Positions 1 through 13,309 of a stretch of DNA of 61,713 bases are shown in pieces (the stretch's first letter is position 1; each line of letters opens with the position of its first letter). The notes beneath the pieces were generated by a model, which was given only the letters and a program-made list of their open reading frames with translations, searched no databases and was not told where the DNA came from. The translations under genes were made by a program, and so were the position numbers. The stretch comes from an uncultured Microbacterium sp. (lineage in GTDB: Bacteria > Actinomycetota > Actinomycetes > Actinomycetales > Microbacteriaceae), in the NCBI GenBank assembly GCA_913774845.1, contig CAJYJO010000004.1, forward strand, positions 1-61,713, in the 5' to 3' direction.

Positions 1-11
1 GAGGATGAGCC

Positions 12-584
12 GTGGGCCTCAGCCGCAAGAGCAAGAAGGAACTGCGCAAGCTCCAGAAGCACGCCGCCAAGGTGTGGGAGTCGCAGCAGGTGCTGCTGGG
101 CGAGAGCGGGAAGGTCGCTCGCGAAGCCGGCCACCAGCTCGGTCGCTTCAGCCGCGAAGACCTCGTCCCCGCCGTGCAGGACGGCTACAGCAAGTACGCC
201 GCGCCGTACGTCGACAAGAGCGTGAAGGCCAGCAACCGCTTCCTCAGCCACAAGGTCGTCCCCGCAGCCGGGGCCGTGGTCGGCGGAGCGTTGTCGGTGT
301 GGGATGCCGCGGGCGACACCCGTGACCGCCTCGCGAAGGGCAAGGGTTTCGAGCTCGACACGCACAAGTACGCGAAGCGCGCCGAGAAGTACGGCAAGCA
401 GGCCACCAAGCGCCTCGGCAAGAAGCTCCCCTCGCAGCACGACGGCATCGGCGCCGGTGGCGTCATCGCTATCATCCTGGGCGTCGTGGCCGCGGCCGGA
501 GTCGCCTACGCCGCGTGGCAGACGCTGCGTGCCGACGACGAGCTGTGGGTGGCCGACGACCCGCTGCGCGCGCCCGACGCGTGA
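12..584 (+). CDS. Small basic membrane protein of unknown function
   Basis: The protein has 190 residues and I do not recognise a family. The N-terminal 30 residues are rich in Lys and Arg, the middle is helical and charged, and one hydrophobic segment near residues 145-170 (IAIILGVVAAAGVAYAAW) is a likely membrane anchor followed by a short acidic tail. I start it at the GTG at 12 because a GAGGAT element sits just upstream. The stop overlaps the GTG of the next gene by four bases (GTGA), so the two are probably co-translated. The window edge is very close, so an upstream start cannot be excluded. Confidence 0.7.
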   Translation: MGLSRKSKKELRKLQKHAAKVWESQQVLLGESGKVAREAGHQLGRFSREDLVPAVQDGYSKYAAPYVDKSVKASNRFLSHKVVPAAGAVVGGALSVWDAAGDTRDRLAKGKGFELDTHKYAKRAEKYGKQATKRLGKKLPSQHDGIGAGGVIAIILGVVAAAGVAYAAWQTLRADDELWVADDPLRAPDA

Positions 585-1054
585 GCGATCCCACCAGCAG
601 AGTTCGAGAGGCCGCGCGCGAGCGCGGCCTCTCCGTCGATGTGCGGGAAAGACCGGCGGCGTCGAGCCTCGACGAAGCAGCCGAGCTGCTCGGCATCCCC
701 CCGGCATCCATCGTCAAGACACTCGTGGTGAAGCGATCCGATGACACCTACCTCTTCGCGCTGGTGCCGGGCGATCGCGCGATCTCGTGGCCGAAGCTGC
801 GGGCCGTGGTCGGGGTGAACAAGCTGCGACTGCCCGAGCCCGAGCTCGCCTTGGCCGCGACCGGCTACGAGCGCGGCACGATCGTCCCCATCGGAAGCAC
901 CACGGACTGGCCGGTCTACGCCGACGAACGCATCGTCGGCACCCGTATCGCGATGGGAGCCGGCGCGCACGACTACAGCCTCTTCGTCGAGGCCGATGAC
1001 CTCATCCGCGTCTACGGCGCGACCGTGGCCGACATCACCACCGACCGCGCCTGA
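581..1054 (+). CDS. YbaK/EbsC-family aminoacyl-tRNA deacylase
   Basis: The 157-residue protein matches the YbaK/ProX fold, which in characterised members removes misacylated amino acids from tRNA (for example Cys or Ala from tRNA-Pro) in the cytoplasm. Supporting stretches are SLDEAAELLGIPPASIVKTLVV near residues 29-50, including the conserved lysine of this family, the LVPGDRAIS segment, and the GTIVPIGS segment that precedes the C-terminal strand. The start is the GTG at 581, which overlaps the stop of the preceding gene. A longer frame from 515 lies inside the upstream gene and is unlikely. The substrate cannot be told from sequence. Confidence 0.88.
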   Translation: MSDPTSRVREAARERGLSVDVRERPAASSLDEAAELLGIPPASIVKTLVVKRSDDTYLFALVPGDRAISWPKLRAVVGVNKLRLPEPELALAATGYERGTIVPIGSTTDWPVYADERIVGTRIAMGAGAHDYSLFVEADDLIRVYGATVADITTDRA

Positions 1055-1059
1055 CGCCC

Positions 1060-1491
1060 TCACCCGCTGCGCAGACCCGCCATCCGGAACGCGATGTCGA
1101 CCAGCTGAACCCGCCGTATCCGGCGGGTGGCGGCCAGGGCGAACCACTCCGCCCGGTCGGTCGACCCGTCGATCTCGTTGCGCAGTCGTCCGCCGACCAC
1201 CTTCGCGCGGTACACGATGCGCAGAGCGTGCAGCGGACCCGAGGAGTCGTCGGCCAACCGAGCCTGCGCCGGGATGACGCGCGAATGGATGCCGAGCAGC
1301 TCGCCCACCGTGACCCGGAACCCGGTCTCCTCCCGGACCTCGCGCCGCACGGCGTCGGCGGGATCCTCGCCCGGCTCGAGTCCGCCGCCGGGTAGCGTCC
1401 ACGCCGCACGGCGACCGTCGATCCAGTGCGCGAGCAGCACGCGGTCGTCGGCGTCGGTGATGACGGCGTACGCGGCGACCCGCATGTCCAT
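1060..1491 (-). CDS. NUDIX hydrolase
   Basis: This 143-residue protein is a minimal NUDIX domain. The Nudix box GX5EX7REUXEEXGU is complete at residues 36-58 (GGLEPGEDP...REVREETGF) and supplies the metal-binding glutamates. Such enzymes hydrolyse nucleoside diphosphates linked to another moiety; the substrate here is unknown. It converges with the deacylase gene, the two stops being only a few bases apart, and diverges from the acyltransferase gene across a gap of about 70 bases. The ATG at 1491 gives a domain of usual length. Confidence 0.92.
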   Translation of the reverse strand: MDMRVAAYAVITDADDRVLLAHWIDGRRAAWTLPGGGLEPGEDPADAVRREVREETGFRVTVGELLGIHSRVIPAQARLADDSSGPLHALRIVYRAKVVGGRLRNEIDGSTDRAEWFALAATRRIRRVQLVDIAFRMAGLRSG

Positions 1492-1562
1492 GACCAGACT
1501 CTAGCGACAGATTCACCCGCGTCGACCCCGCGATGACGCGTCGATGTTGCGACGATGGGGGA

Positions 1563-2825
1563 ATGAGTCACCGCGACACCGTCTCGCCCGCTGCCCTGTC
1601 GCAGCGCGACCTCACGCTCGATCTCGCCCGCGTGACGGCGGTGGTGTTCGTCGTCATCGTCCATCTGCTGCAGGTCGGCGTCGGCTACGGACCCGACGGC
1701 GCGATCGTGACCAGCCGGCCCGCCGAGGAGCAGCCGTGGTTCGACGCGGCCACGTGGGTGGGCCAGATCATGCCGTTGTTCTTCGTCGTGGGAGGGTTCG
1801 CATCGGCCGCGGGGTGGGCATCGTGGACGGCTCGCGGCGGTGACGCCGGCGGATTCGTGCGGTCGCGCATCCTCCGTCTGGCCCAGCCCGCCCTGGCGCT
1901 CTTCGTCTTCGTCGCCGTCCTCCTCCTGGCCGCCTCGGCTCTCGGCCTGCCGGCGTCGCTCGTCGACGCGGCCGCGGTGGGGGTGGGGATGCCGCTGTGG
2001 TTCCTCGCCGCATACGTGCTCTGCCAGGCGGTCGTCCCGCTCGCCGCTCGCGCTCATGCCACGGCTCCGCGTCGGACGCTCGTCGTCCTCCTGGGTGCGG
2101 TCGTCGTCGTGGACGCACTCCGGTTCTCGACGGGGGTCGATCAGCTCGGGTACCTGAACCTGCTGTTCGTCTGGCCACTCGTCCAGCAGCTGGGGTTCTG
2201 GTACCGCGACGGGTGGTTCGATCGCCGGCCGGCCGCGGTTCTCGCACTGATCTCGGCGCTGAGCTATCTCGCCCTGTGGGGCATCGTGACGTGGGGCCCG
2301 TACTCGCCGAACATGCTCGCGAACCTGAACCCGCCGACCCTCCCCCTGGTGCTCCTGGGTGTCGCCCAGGCCAGTCTGCTGCGGCTGGCCAAGCCCGTTC
2401 TGACCGCGTTGATGCGCACGCGCATCGCCCAGGGGATCGTCTTCGTCATCGGCTCGCGCCTCATGACGGTCTACCTGTGGCACCTGCCGGTGATCCTGCT
2501 GCTGTCGGGTGTCGCTCTGCTCATCCCCGGCGGGGCACCGGCACCCGCGAGTCCCGCGTGGTGGGCAACCCGCCCGGTGCTGCTCGTCGCGGTCCTGGCG
2601 GTGCTGTGGCTCGTTTCCCTCCTGCTCGTCAGATTCGAGCGGCTCGGCGGCCTCGGCTCGGTCCCCTCGAGGGCGGTCATCGCCGTCGCCTGGATCTGCG
2701 TCTTCGCGCCCACCTTCGCCGTGACCATCGCCGGCCTCGACACGGTCCTCGCCGTCAGCGGCGCGGTGCTTCTGGGCGCGTGCGTCGTGCTCCTGCGGCG
2801 GGGACGGAGATCGACCGCCCGATGA
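1563..2825 (+). CDS. Acyltransferase-3 family multi-pass membrane protein
   Basis: The protein has 420 residues and about ten hydrophobic segments spread over its length. The N-terminus reads RDLTLDLARVTAVVFVVIVH, the pattern of acyltransferase family 3 (Asp-Leu-x-Arg followed by a helix ending in His), whose members O-acylate sugars, peptidoglycan or lipids at the membrane. The ATG at 1563 is chosen over an upstream ATG at 1533 because the family motif begins about 16 residues after it. The gene ends next to a strong bidirectional hairpin before the tRNA pair. The acceptor substrate is unknown. Confidence 0.87.
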   Translation: MSHRDTVSPAALSQRDLTLDLARVTAVVFVVIVHLLQVGVGYGPDGAIVTSRPAEEQPWFDAATWVGQIMPLFFVVGGFASAAGWASWTARGGDAGGFVRSRILRLAQPALALFVFVAVLLLAASALGLPASLVDAAAVGVGMPLWFLAAYVLCQAVVPLAARAHATAPRRTLVVLLGAVVVVDALRFSTGVDQLGYLNLLFVWPLVQQLGFWYRDGWFDRRPAAVLALISALSYLALWGIVTWGPYSPNMLANLNPPTLPLVLLGVAQASLLRLAKPVLTALMRTRIAQGIVFVIGSRLMTVYLWHLPVILLLSGVALLIPGGAPAPASPAWWATRPVLLVAVLAVLWLVSLLLVRFERLGGLGSVPSRAVIAVAWICVFAPTFAVTIAGLDTVLAVSGAVLLGACVVLLRRGRRSTAR

Positions 2826-2830
2826 ACGCG

Positions 2831-2856
2831 AAAAGCCGGCCCGTGGGCCGGCTTTT
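2831..2856. terminator. Bidirectional rho-independent terminator
   Basis: The stem AAAAGCCGGCCC pairs with GGGCCGGCTTTT over twelve bases with a two-base loop, so each strand ends in a T run. It lies six bases after the acyltransferase stop and just beyond the 3' end of tRNA-Ala on the opposite strand, so it can end transcription from both sides. Confidence 0.85.
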
Positions 2857-2869
2857 CGTCTTCGTGATG

Positions 2870-2942
2870 TGGAGCCTAGGAGATTCGAACTCCTGACATC
2901 CTGCTTGCAAAGCAGGCGCTCTACCAGCTGAGCTAAGGCCCC
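2870..2942 (-). tRNA. tRNA-Ala (anticodon TGC)
   Basis: On the minus strand the 73-base sequence folds as a cloverleaf. The acceptor is GGGGCCT with AGGCTCC and discriminator A, and it contains the G3:U70 wobble pair that identifies alanine tRNAs. The anticodon loop is CTTTGCAAG with TGC, and the T loop is GTTCGAATC. No CCA is encoded. It follows tRNA-Ile by 13 bases, the usual actinobacterial arrangement downstream of gyrA. Confidence 0.97.
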
Positions 2943-2955
2943 GCGAGGGAAGGGG

Positions 2956-3029
2956 TGGGGCTACCAGGACTTGAACCTGGGACCTCTTCATTATCAGTGA
3001 AGCGCTCTAACCGCCTGAGCTATAGCCCC
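2956..3029 (-). tRNA. tRNA-Ile (anticodon GAT)
   Basis: The 74-base minus-strand sequence begins GGGGCTATAGCTCAG and ends TAGCCCCA. The acceptor stem has seven base pairs, the anticodon loop reads ACTGATAAT with GAT, and the T arm has GTTCAAGTC. It is the first of the Ile-Ala pair and lies about 65 bases after the end of the DUF3566 gene on the same strand. Confidence 0.97.
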
Positions 3030-3094
3030 GTCTCGCTGACGTGATGTCAACCTCGAAGACTTTACCGGACTCGCGAGGTTTTGACGAATCGGCG

Positions 3095-3492
3095 TCAGTT
3101 GGAGGTGAAACCGACGAGCAGACCGCCGGTCACCTTCACGGCGAGGTTGTAGATGCCGGCCATCACCGCACCGAGCACCGTCACCACGACGAGGTTGAGG
3201 ATCGCCACGATGGCCGCGAACGCCATGACCTGCGGGAGACCGATGTACTGCGACAGGGTCGCCCCGCCGTCGGTGAAGCTGGTGAAGAACTCGTCGAGCT
3301 TCGTCATCAGCGTGGCGCTGACGACGAGGTAGATGAGGAAGTAGGACACCACGGTGACGATGGCCATGGCCACCGCCGCCAGGAACGACAGCTTCACGGC
3401 CGACCAGAAGTCGATGTAGACCAGGCGCAACCGCACCTGCTTGGCAGGGGTCTTGTGAGTCGACTTCTTGGCGAGCTTGTCGGCTACCGTGC

Positions 3493-3496
<4 letters not shown>
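3095..3496 (-). CDS. DUF3566 membrane protein
   Basis: The 133-residue protein has a basic N-terminus and two clear membrane helices, about residues 37-62 ([20 protein letters not shown]) and 88-118 ([20 protein letters not shown]). This layout and its place directly after gyrA and before tRNA-Ile/tRNA-Ala are typical of the actinobacterial DUF3566 family. Its ATG overlaps the gyrA stop (ATGA), which suggests translational coupling with gyrA. The molecular role is not known. Confidence 0.92.
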
Positions 3497-6123
<2,627 letters not shown>

Positions 6124-6156
6124 GTCTTCTCAGTTCCGTGAATGCGTCGTGCGAGA

Positions 6157-8190
<2,034 letters not shown>

Positions 8191-8310
8191 GGGTACGCGC
8201 GCTCCAGAATCGGTTCGTCGGAACTGCCATCCTATCGCGCGAGGCTCCTCGAAATGCCGTGTGCGGCTCTACACGGGGATAAATCGTGTCGAGCCGGGAT
8301 CGACCATGGC

Positions 8311-8799
8311 CTAACCGTAGGTATCGCGCGGACCGCGGCCTGGAACGGCTCTGGGCCCCCATTTCCATGAGGGGACGTCGGGGCCCACGAAGCGGATCGC
8401 CTCGACCCCCGCCTCGGGGAAGCGCCGGACGATCTCCGAGAGGATGTGCGCGCGCATCAGCTGCAGCTGCTTGGCCCACGCCGTCGAGTCCGCCTGGACC
8501 GTGAGGGTTCCGGCATCCAGAGCCACCGGCCGGGTGTGCGCGGCGGTGTCCGCCCCGGCCACCTCGTCCCAGGTGCGGACCAGGTCTTCGCGGGAGAGCT
8601 GCGGCTCCCAGCCCGCCGAACGGGTGAGCGACGACAGCACGTCGCCGAGGCCGCGTGGATCGCGCCCCGGGGAGAACGGCGCGTTCTCGCCGTCGTCGCT
8701 GCGTCGGCGGCGCTTCTTCTTGCGGTAGGGCGAGGGCTCGAGTCCGCGCAGCCGCAGATACGTCGCCATCGTCTCGGGCAGCTCGGCGTCGTCAGCCAT
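8311..8799 (-). CDS. DUF721/DciA-family protein
   Basis: The 162-residue protein has a basic, disordered N-terminal part (KKKRRRRSDD) and a C-terminal DUF721 domain with LVRTWDEVAG, TLTVQADSTAWAKQLQLM and a basic end. DUF721 members include DciA, which loads or regulates the replicative helicase in bacteria lacking DnaC. Its position between recF and gyrB is the usual one in Actinobacteria. The start overlaps the end of recF by eight bases, so it is likely translated with recF. A helicase-loading role is inferred from the family. Confidence 0.9.
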   Translation of the reverse strand: MADDAELPETMATYLRLRGLEPSPYRKKKRRRRSDDGENAPFSPGRDPRGLGDVLSSLTRSAGWEPQLSREDLVRTWDEVAGADTAAHTRPVALDAGTLTVQADSTAWAKQLQLMRAHILSEIVRRFPEAGVEAIRFVGPDVPSWKWGPRAVPGRGPRDTYG

Positions 8800-9943
8800 C
8801 GACGGCGTCCTTGATCTGGCCGGCCTCCACGCGCACGACGTGCGCCCGCAGCCCGTCGGGTACGTCTTCTTCGACCGCGGAGGTCACGATGACCTGTTCG
8901 TAACCGGCGGCGAGTTCGGCCAGTCGCACGCGTCGACCGGCGTCGAGCTCGGCGAACACGTCGTCGAGGATGAGCACGGGGTCGCCCAGCCGCGACTCGG
9001 CCCGCAACAGCTCGGCCGAGGCGAGGCGGAGCGCGAGTGCCACCGACCACGATTCGCCGTGCGAGGCGTAGCCTTTCACCGGCAGACCGCGCACGCGCAG
9101 CACGAGGTCGTCGCGGTGCGGACCGACGAGCGTGAGCCCGCGCTCGAGCTCGGCCGAGCGACGAGCGGCCAGGGCGGTGCGGAACTGCTCCGCAAGGGGC
9201 CCCGAGGCCCCGTCGTCCACGTCGTCGCCCTCTTCGGGGTCGCCGCCGCCGAGCGACAGCGCCCAGGACAGGCGGGGCTCGTGGTCGGCGCCCGCGATCG
9301 CGGCATAGGCGCGTGCCACGGGCTCGGAGAGATCGGATGCCAGGGCCAGCCGGGCCTCGATGACCTCGGTGCCGAGGGTGACGAGCTTGTCGTCCCAGAC
9401 GTCGAGGGTGCTGAGAGCATCGCCTCGGACCCCGCGGGCGCGGGCCGACTTGAGCAGAGCGCTGCGCTGGCGCAGCACGCGGTCGTAGTCGGCGAGGACC
9501 GCCGCCATGCGCGGGGTGCGCTGGACGATCAGCTGATCGGCGAAGCGCCGCCGCGACGACGGGTCGCCCCGCACGATCTGCAGGTCTTCCGGTGCGAACA
9601 GCACCACCTGTGCGTAGCGCGGGAGCTCCGAGGTCCGGACGTTGACGCCGTTGACGCGGGCCTTGTTCGCGCCCTGCCGGTTGAGCTGCAGCTCGAGCAG
9701 CACGCTGCGTTCACCGTGCGCGAGCCGAGCGCGCACGATCGCGGCATCCATTCCGTCGCGCACCATCGGTGCATCGTTGGAGACGCGGTGCGAGCCGAGG
9801 GTGGCGAGGTAGGCGACGGCCTCGACGAGGTTGGTCTTGCCTTGGCCGTTGCGGCCGACGAACACGTTGGCCCCGGCGGAGAGCGTGACGTCGGCGCCCG
9901 CGTAATTGCGGAAGTCCTTCAGTCCGAGCTGCTCCACGATCAC
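8792..9943 (-). CDS. recF: DNA replication and repair protein RecF
   Basis: RecF is an SMC-like ATPase that acts with RecO and RecR to load RecA on gapped DNA. The 383-residue protein starts MIVEQLGLKDFRNY, has Walker A GRNGQGKT at residues 30-37, the family stretch LFAPEDLQIVRGDPSSRRRF, and a C-terminal DPVLILDDVFAELD Walker B region. The length fits the family. It sits 48 bases after dnaN on the same strand and overlaps the DciA-like gene. Confidence 0.97.
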   Translation of the reverse strand: MIVEQLGLKDFRNYAGADVTLSAGANVFVGRNGQGKTNLVEAVAYLATLGSHRVSNDAPMVRDGMDAAIVRARLAHGERSVLLELQLNRQGANKARVNGVNVRTSELPRYAQVVLFAPEDLQIVRGDPSSRRRFADQLIVQRTPRMAAVLADYDRVLRQRSALLKSARARGVRGDALSTLDVWDDKLVTLGTEVIEARLALASDLSEPVARAYAAIAGADHEPRLSWALSLGGGDPEEGDDVDDGASGPLAEQFRTALAARRSAELERGLTLVGPHRDDLVLRVRGLPVKGYASHGESWSVALALRLASAELLRAESRLGDPVLILDDVFAELDAGRRVRLAELAAGYEQVIVTSAVEEDVPDGLRAHVVRVEAGQIKDAVDG

Positions 9944-9991
9944 CGAGTCAGACTACCCGCCGGGTCGGACATCGCCGCCGGTGGGGCCCGC

Positions 9992-11143
9992 TCAGCGCAG
10001 CAGCAGGTTGGGCTGCAGGAGGTACTTGAACGAGCCTTCGCCGCCCTTGTCGACCGAGGTCTGCGGCGTCACCAGCACGGGGCTGAGCTTGTTCGCGTTG
10101 TCGCTCGAGGTGAACGTGATGCGCGTGAACTCGCTGCGGACCGCTCCGAGGGACTCGAGCAGGTACTGCGGGTTGAGCCCGAGGGTGACCTCGTCGCCGA
10201 CCAGCGTCGCATCGACCGACTCGGTCGCGCGAGCCTGCTCGGTACCCGACGCATCCATCGACACGCCCTCGGGACCGAAGCTGAAGCGCAGCGGCGCCGA
10301 CCGGTCGAGCACCAGGGCGACGCGACGGACGGCCTCGGCCAGCTCGGCGGTGTTGACCACGCTGTGGTGCTCGGTCTGCGCGGGGAACAGTCGGCGCACG
10401 GGCGGGAAGTTGCCCTTGATCAGCAGCGACGTGACGGTCTTGTTGCCCGACGAGAACGCGATGATCTCGCGATCGCCCGAGCCCGAGAAGGCGATCGAGA
10501 TGTCGCCGCCGTGCGCGAAGGTCTTGCCGACCTCCTGCAGGGTTCGCGCCGGAACCAGAGCGGAGGTGGGCTCATCGGATGCCGCCGCGCCGCCGTCCCA
10601 GGGGATCTCGCGGAGCGCGACGCGGTAGCGGTCGGTGGCGACCAGGCTCAGCTGCGTGCCGGTGACCTCGAGCTGCACGCCCGTGAGGACCGGGGTGACG
10701 TCGTCGCGGGACGCGGCGAAGGCGACTTGCGCGATCGCCGTGGCGAACTCGTCGGCCGGGACGAGGCCGGACTCACCGGTGACCTCGGGGATGGCCGGGT
10801 ACTCCTGCACCGGCATGGACGCGAGCGTGAACCGCGCGGAACCGCAAGTGAGCAGGATGCCGCCGTCGTCATCGACGGCGATCTGGATGGGAGCGTTCGG
10901 CAGGCGGCTGGCGATGTCGCTGAGGAGGCGGCCGTGGACGAGGATCGTGCCGGGCTCGTCGACCGTCGCCTCGATCGTCGTGCGGGCGGATGCCTCGTAG
11001 TCGAAGGCTGCGAGGGTGAGTCCCTGTTCGCCGGCCTCGATGAGCACACCGGCCAGGATCGGCTGCGGGTTGCGCTGAGGCAGGAGCTTGACCACGAACG
11101 AGACGGCTTCGCTGAACACATCGCGATTGACGTGGAACTTCAC
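9992..11143 (-). CDS. dnaN: DNA polymerase III beta sliding clamp
   Basis: The 383-residue protein is the ring-shaped clamp that tethers replicative polymerase. It begins MKFHVNRDVFSEAVSFVVKL and has the three-domain beta-clamp pattern with LLSDIASRLPNAPIQI, VATDRYRVALREI and the C-terminal YLLQPNLLLR, close to the usual YLLMPVRL ending. Start and length are standard. Upstream lies the dnaA-dnaN part of oriC; downstream is recF. Confidence 0.98.
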   Translation of the reverse strand: MKFHVNRDVFSEAVSFVVKLLPQRNPQPILAGVLIEAGEQGLTLAAFDYEASARTTIEATVDEPGTILVHGRLLSDIASRLPNAPIQIAVDDDGGILLTCGSARFTLASMPVQEYPAIPEVTGESGLVPADEFATAIAQVAFAASRDDVTPVLTGVQLEVTGTQLSLVATDRYRVALREIPWDGGAAASDEPTSALVPARTLQEVGKTFAHGGDISIAFSGSGDREIIAFSSGNKTVTSLLIKGNFPPVRRLFPAQTEHHSVVNTAELAEAVRRVALVLDRSAPLRFSFGPEGVSMDASGTEQARATESVDATLVGDEVTLGLNPQYLLESLGAVRSEFTRITFTSSDNANKLSPVLVTPQTSVDKGGEGSFKYLLQPNLLLR

Positions 11144-11288
11144 GGACGCTCCCTTGACGGCGGGTATGGCTTACCCATGCTAGTGCCCACTCCCCCGCGG
11201 CTCCGCCGAGCCCCGGCCGCACGGCGAGGTCATCGAATCTCTCTTAACAACGGGAAATGGTCTTCATCTTGTTAACCGCTGTGGAGAG

Positions 11289-11297
11289 TGTGGATAA
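11289..11297 (-). promoter_or_regulatory. DnaA box (perfect)
   Basis: TGTGGATAA on the plus strand is the perfect nine-base DnaA box TTATCCACA read on the minus strand, inside oriC. Confidence 0.85.
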
Positions 11298-11456
11298 CTG
11301 CCGGGATGCGTGTTAACAACAGGGATCGCGGTCGCTGTTAACTGTGGACGCGTTGCGGACAAGCTGGGTTGTTAACAGCGCCGACCGGTGGCCGCGGTGA
11401 CCGCTCCTCCACAGACTTAACGCGTCCGTGCACAGGTCATCCGCAGCAATGTGGAG

Positions 11457-11465
11457 TTATCCACA
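11457..11465 (+). promoter_or_regulatory. DnaA box (perfect)
   Basis: TTATCCACA is the consensus DnaA box. It is followed two bases later by a second, one-mismatch box, giving a tandem pair with 11-base spacing, close to one helical turn. Confidence 0.88.
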
Positions 11466-11467
11466 GG

Positions 11468-11476
11468 TTTTCCACA
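11468..11476 (+). promoter_or_regulatory. DnaA box (one mismatch)
   Basis: TTTTCCACA differs from the consensus at one base and is the downstream partner of the perfect box that ends at 11465. Confidence 0.75.
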
Positions 11477-11542
11477 CTGTGAAGAACCTCATCGAAAAGT
11501 GGTCGTCAGCGGCCGCAGAGCGCTGTTCGACGCCCGAAAACA

Positions 11543-11582
11543 CGAAGGGGGTTCGCTCACGGATGTGAACGAACCCCCTTCG
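11543..11582 (-). terminator. dnaA terminator
   Basis: A 13-base-pair perfect stem (CGAAGGGGGTTCG with its complement), continued by four more pairs after one mismatch and closed by GGAT, lies 12 bases past the dnaA stop. On the dnaA strand it is followed by TGTTTTC. It should stop dnaA transcription before it enters the dnaN-side origin segment. Confidence 0.8.
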
Positions 11583-11593
11583 GAGAACGGCTT

Positions 11594-13015
11594 TCAGCGC
11601 ATGCGTCCGAGCTGGCTGGTGATCTCCGACACCTGGTTGAAGATCGAGCGCCGCTCCTTCATGAGGTCGCTGATCTTCTTGTACGCGTACATGACGGTGG
11701 TGTGGTCGCGATTGCCGAACAGCTGGCCGATCTTGGGCAGCGACAGGCTGGTGCGCTCCCGGCAGAGGTACATCGCGATCTGTCGAGCAGTGGCCACAGC
11801 CTGCGAGCGACTGGAGCCGTAGAGGTCGTCGACCGACAGCTTGAAGTACTGGGCGGTCGCCGTGATGATGTCGGTCGGTGAGATGACGTTCGCGTCGTCC
11901 TGATCGATGATGTCGCGCAGAACGGTCTGGGCGAGCGACATGTCGAGCGTCGAGCGGTTGAGACTCGCGAACGCGGAGACGCGGATGAGCGCGCCCTCGA
12001 GCTCACGGATGTTGGACGACACCACCGTGGCGATGTACTCGAGCACATCGTCGGGGATGAGGAGGCGTTCGCTCTGCGCCTTCTTGCGGAGGATCGCGAT
12101 GCGCGTCTCGAGGTCGGGCGCCTGGACGTCGGTGATGAGTCCCCACTCGAACCGGCTGCGCATGCGGTCTTCGAAACCGGTCAGCTGCTTCGGCGGCAGG
12201 TCGCTCGTGATCACGACCTGCTTGTCGTGGTCGTGCAGCGTGTTGAAGGTGTGGAAGAACGCTTCCTGCGTCTCGGCCCGGCCCTGGAGGAACTGGATGT
12301 CGTCGATCAACAGGATGTCGACGTCGCGGTACCGCGCCTGGAAGGCGGAGCCCCGATTGTTCGCGATCGAGTTGATGAAGTCGTTCGTGAACTCCTCGCT
12401 CGAGACGTACCGCACCCGGATGCCGGCGTACATGCTCGCGGCGTAGTCGCCGATCGCGTGGAGGAGGTGCGTCTTGCCGAGACCCGAGTCGCCGTAGATG
12501 AACAGCGGGTTGTAGGCCTTGGCGGGTGCTTCGGCCACCGCGACGGCCGCCGCGTGCGCGAAGCGGTTGGACTGGCCGATGACGAAGTTGTCGAAGGTGT
12601 ACTTCGGGTTGAGTCGTGTGTCGTTGCGCGAAGCGGGGACGATCGGTTCGGGCTCGGCCTCGACGGTGCTCGAGGGGACCGAGACGCCGGCCGCCGGCGT
12701 GCGCTCCACTCGCGGAGCGGGGGGGCGGTGCGATTCGACCACGTCGGGGTTGACCACGACGCGGAACGTCGCGACCTCGGGGTCGGAGCCCTGCACCTGG
12801 GAGAGGGCCTCGAGGATGGGCGCGCGCATGCGCTTGTTGAACTGCGCGGCGGTGAGGTCGTTCGGCACGTCGAGATAGAGCGTCCCGCCCATCACGCCCT
12901 GAGGAACAGCCAGGTTGAGGAAGCCGTGGAGCTGCGGAGTGACGCGGTCGTCGGTGAGAAGATGGTCCAGCACACTCGACCAGACGGGGACATCCGGTAC
13001 TTCGTGCAGAGACAT
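11594..13015 (-). CDS. dnaA: Chromosomal replication initiator DnaA
   Basis: DnaA binds DnaA boxes in oriC, forms an ATP-dependent filament and opens the origin. The 473-residue protein has domain I at 1-85, a Pro/Val-rich linker at 95-130, the AAA+ domain with Walker A GDSGLGKT at 175-182 and Walker [10 protein letters not shown], and the C-terminal DNA-binding motif [14 protein letters not shown]. The ATG at 13015 is preceded by a strong GGAGGGG ribosome site; longer upstream frames have no family similarity and run into the rpmH promoter side. DnaA boxes at 13068 and 13154 lie in its upstream region and suggest autoregulation. Confidence 0.98.
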   Translation of the reverse strand: MSLHEVPDVPVWSSVLDHLLTDDRVTPQLHGFLNLAVPQGVMGGTLYLDVPNDLTAAQFNKRMRAPILEALSQVQGSDPEVATFRVVVNPDVVESHRPPAPRVERTPAAGVSVPSSTVEAEPEPIVPASRNDTRLNPKYTFDNFVIGQSNRFAHAAAVAVAEAPAKAYNPLFIYGDSGLGKTHLLHAIGDYAASMYAGIRVRYVSSEEFTNDFINSIANNRGSAFQARYRDVDILLIDDIQFLQGRAETQEAFFHTFNTLHDHDKQVVITSDLPPKQLTGFEDRMRSRFEWGLITDVQAPDLETRIAILRKKAQSERLLIPDDVLEYIATVVSSNIRELEGALIRVSAFASLNRSTLDMSLAQTVLRDIIDQDDANVISPTDIITATAQYFKLSVDDLYGSSRSQAVATARQIAMYLCRERTSLSLPKIGQLFGNRDHTTVMYAYKKISDLMKERRSIFNQVSEITSQLGRMR

Positions 13016-13309
13016 ATCCCCTCCGGGACCTAGACGCGACGGGTGATCGACGTGTCGCGTCGAACCTGTGGATAACTTCCGGGGCCACGCTAGTTCGCGG
13101 CTCTCGCGGAGCAAAATCCACTGTAGGACCCGGCCGCGTGTCTTTGCCACGCTTGTGGACAACACCTGGGGATAATGGGCGGTCGCGTCCTCGGTTTGAG
13201 TTAACGCCGCGCACGACGTAGCCTTAGTCGGTTGACTTATGCCTATACGGCAGTCCCGACCCCGTCCCCGGCAGAAGAGCATCGGGCGACACCACCTCCG
13301 GAGTGACCC
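13016..13309. other. Origin segment between dnaA and rpmH
   Basis: This divergent intergenic region carries the promoters of dnaA (left) and rpmH (right) plus a perfect reverse DnaA box TGTGGATAA at 13068-13076, a TGTGGACAA variant at 13154-13162, and one further GTTAAC at 13200-13205. It probably acts as the second half of a split origin or as the DnaA autoregulatory region. Confidence 0.7.
13196..13224 (+). promoter_or_regulatory. Probable promoter of the rpmH operon
   Basis: TTGAGT (13196-13201) and TAGCCT (13219-13224) are spaced by 17 bases and resemble housekeeping -35 and -10 elements. They lie 86 bases upstream of the rpmH start. A GTTAAC hexamer overlaps the -35 side. Confidence 0.5.

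Larger units (their letters stand above)
11144..11593. other. oriC: Origin of replication, dnaA-dnaN segment
   Basis: This 450-base gene-free segment holds a cluster of DnaA-box-like words: perfect TTATCCACA at 11457-11465, TTTTCCACA at 11468-11476, a reverse perfect box at 11289-11297, and further TGTGGA-containing near-matches around 11280, 11342 and 11450. It also has four copies of GTTAAC in about 105 bases and an A/T-richer patch near 11231-11277 that could unwind. Position between dnaA and dnaN is the classic bacterial origin site. Exact limits are inferred. Confidence 0.9.
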
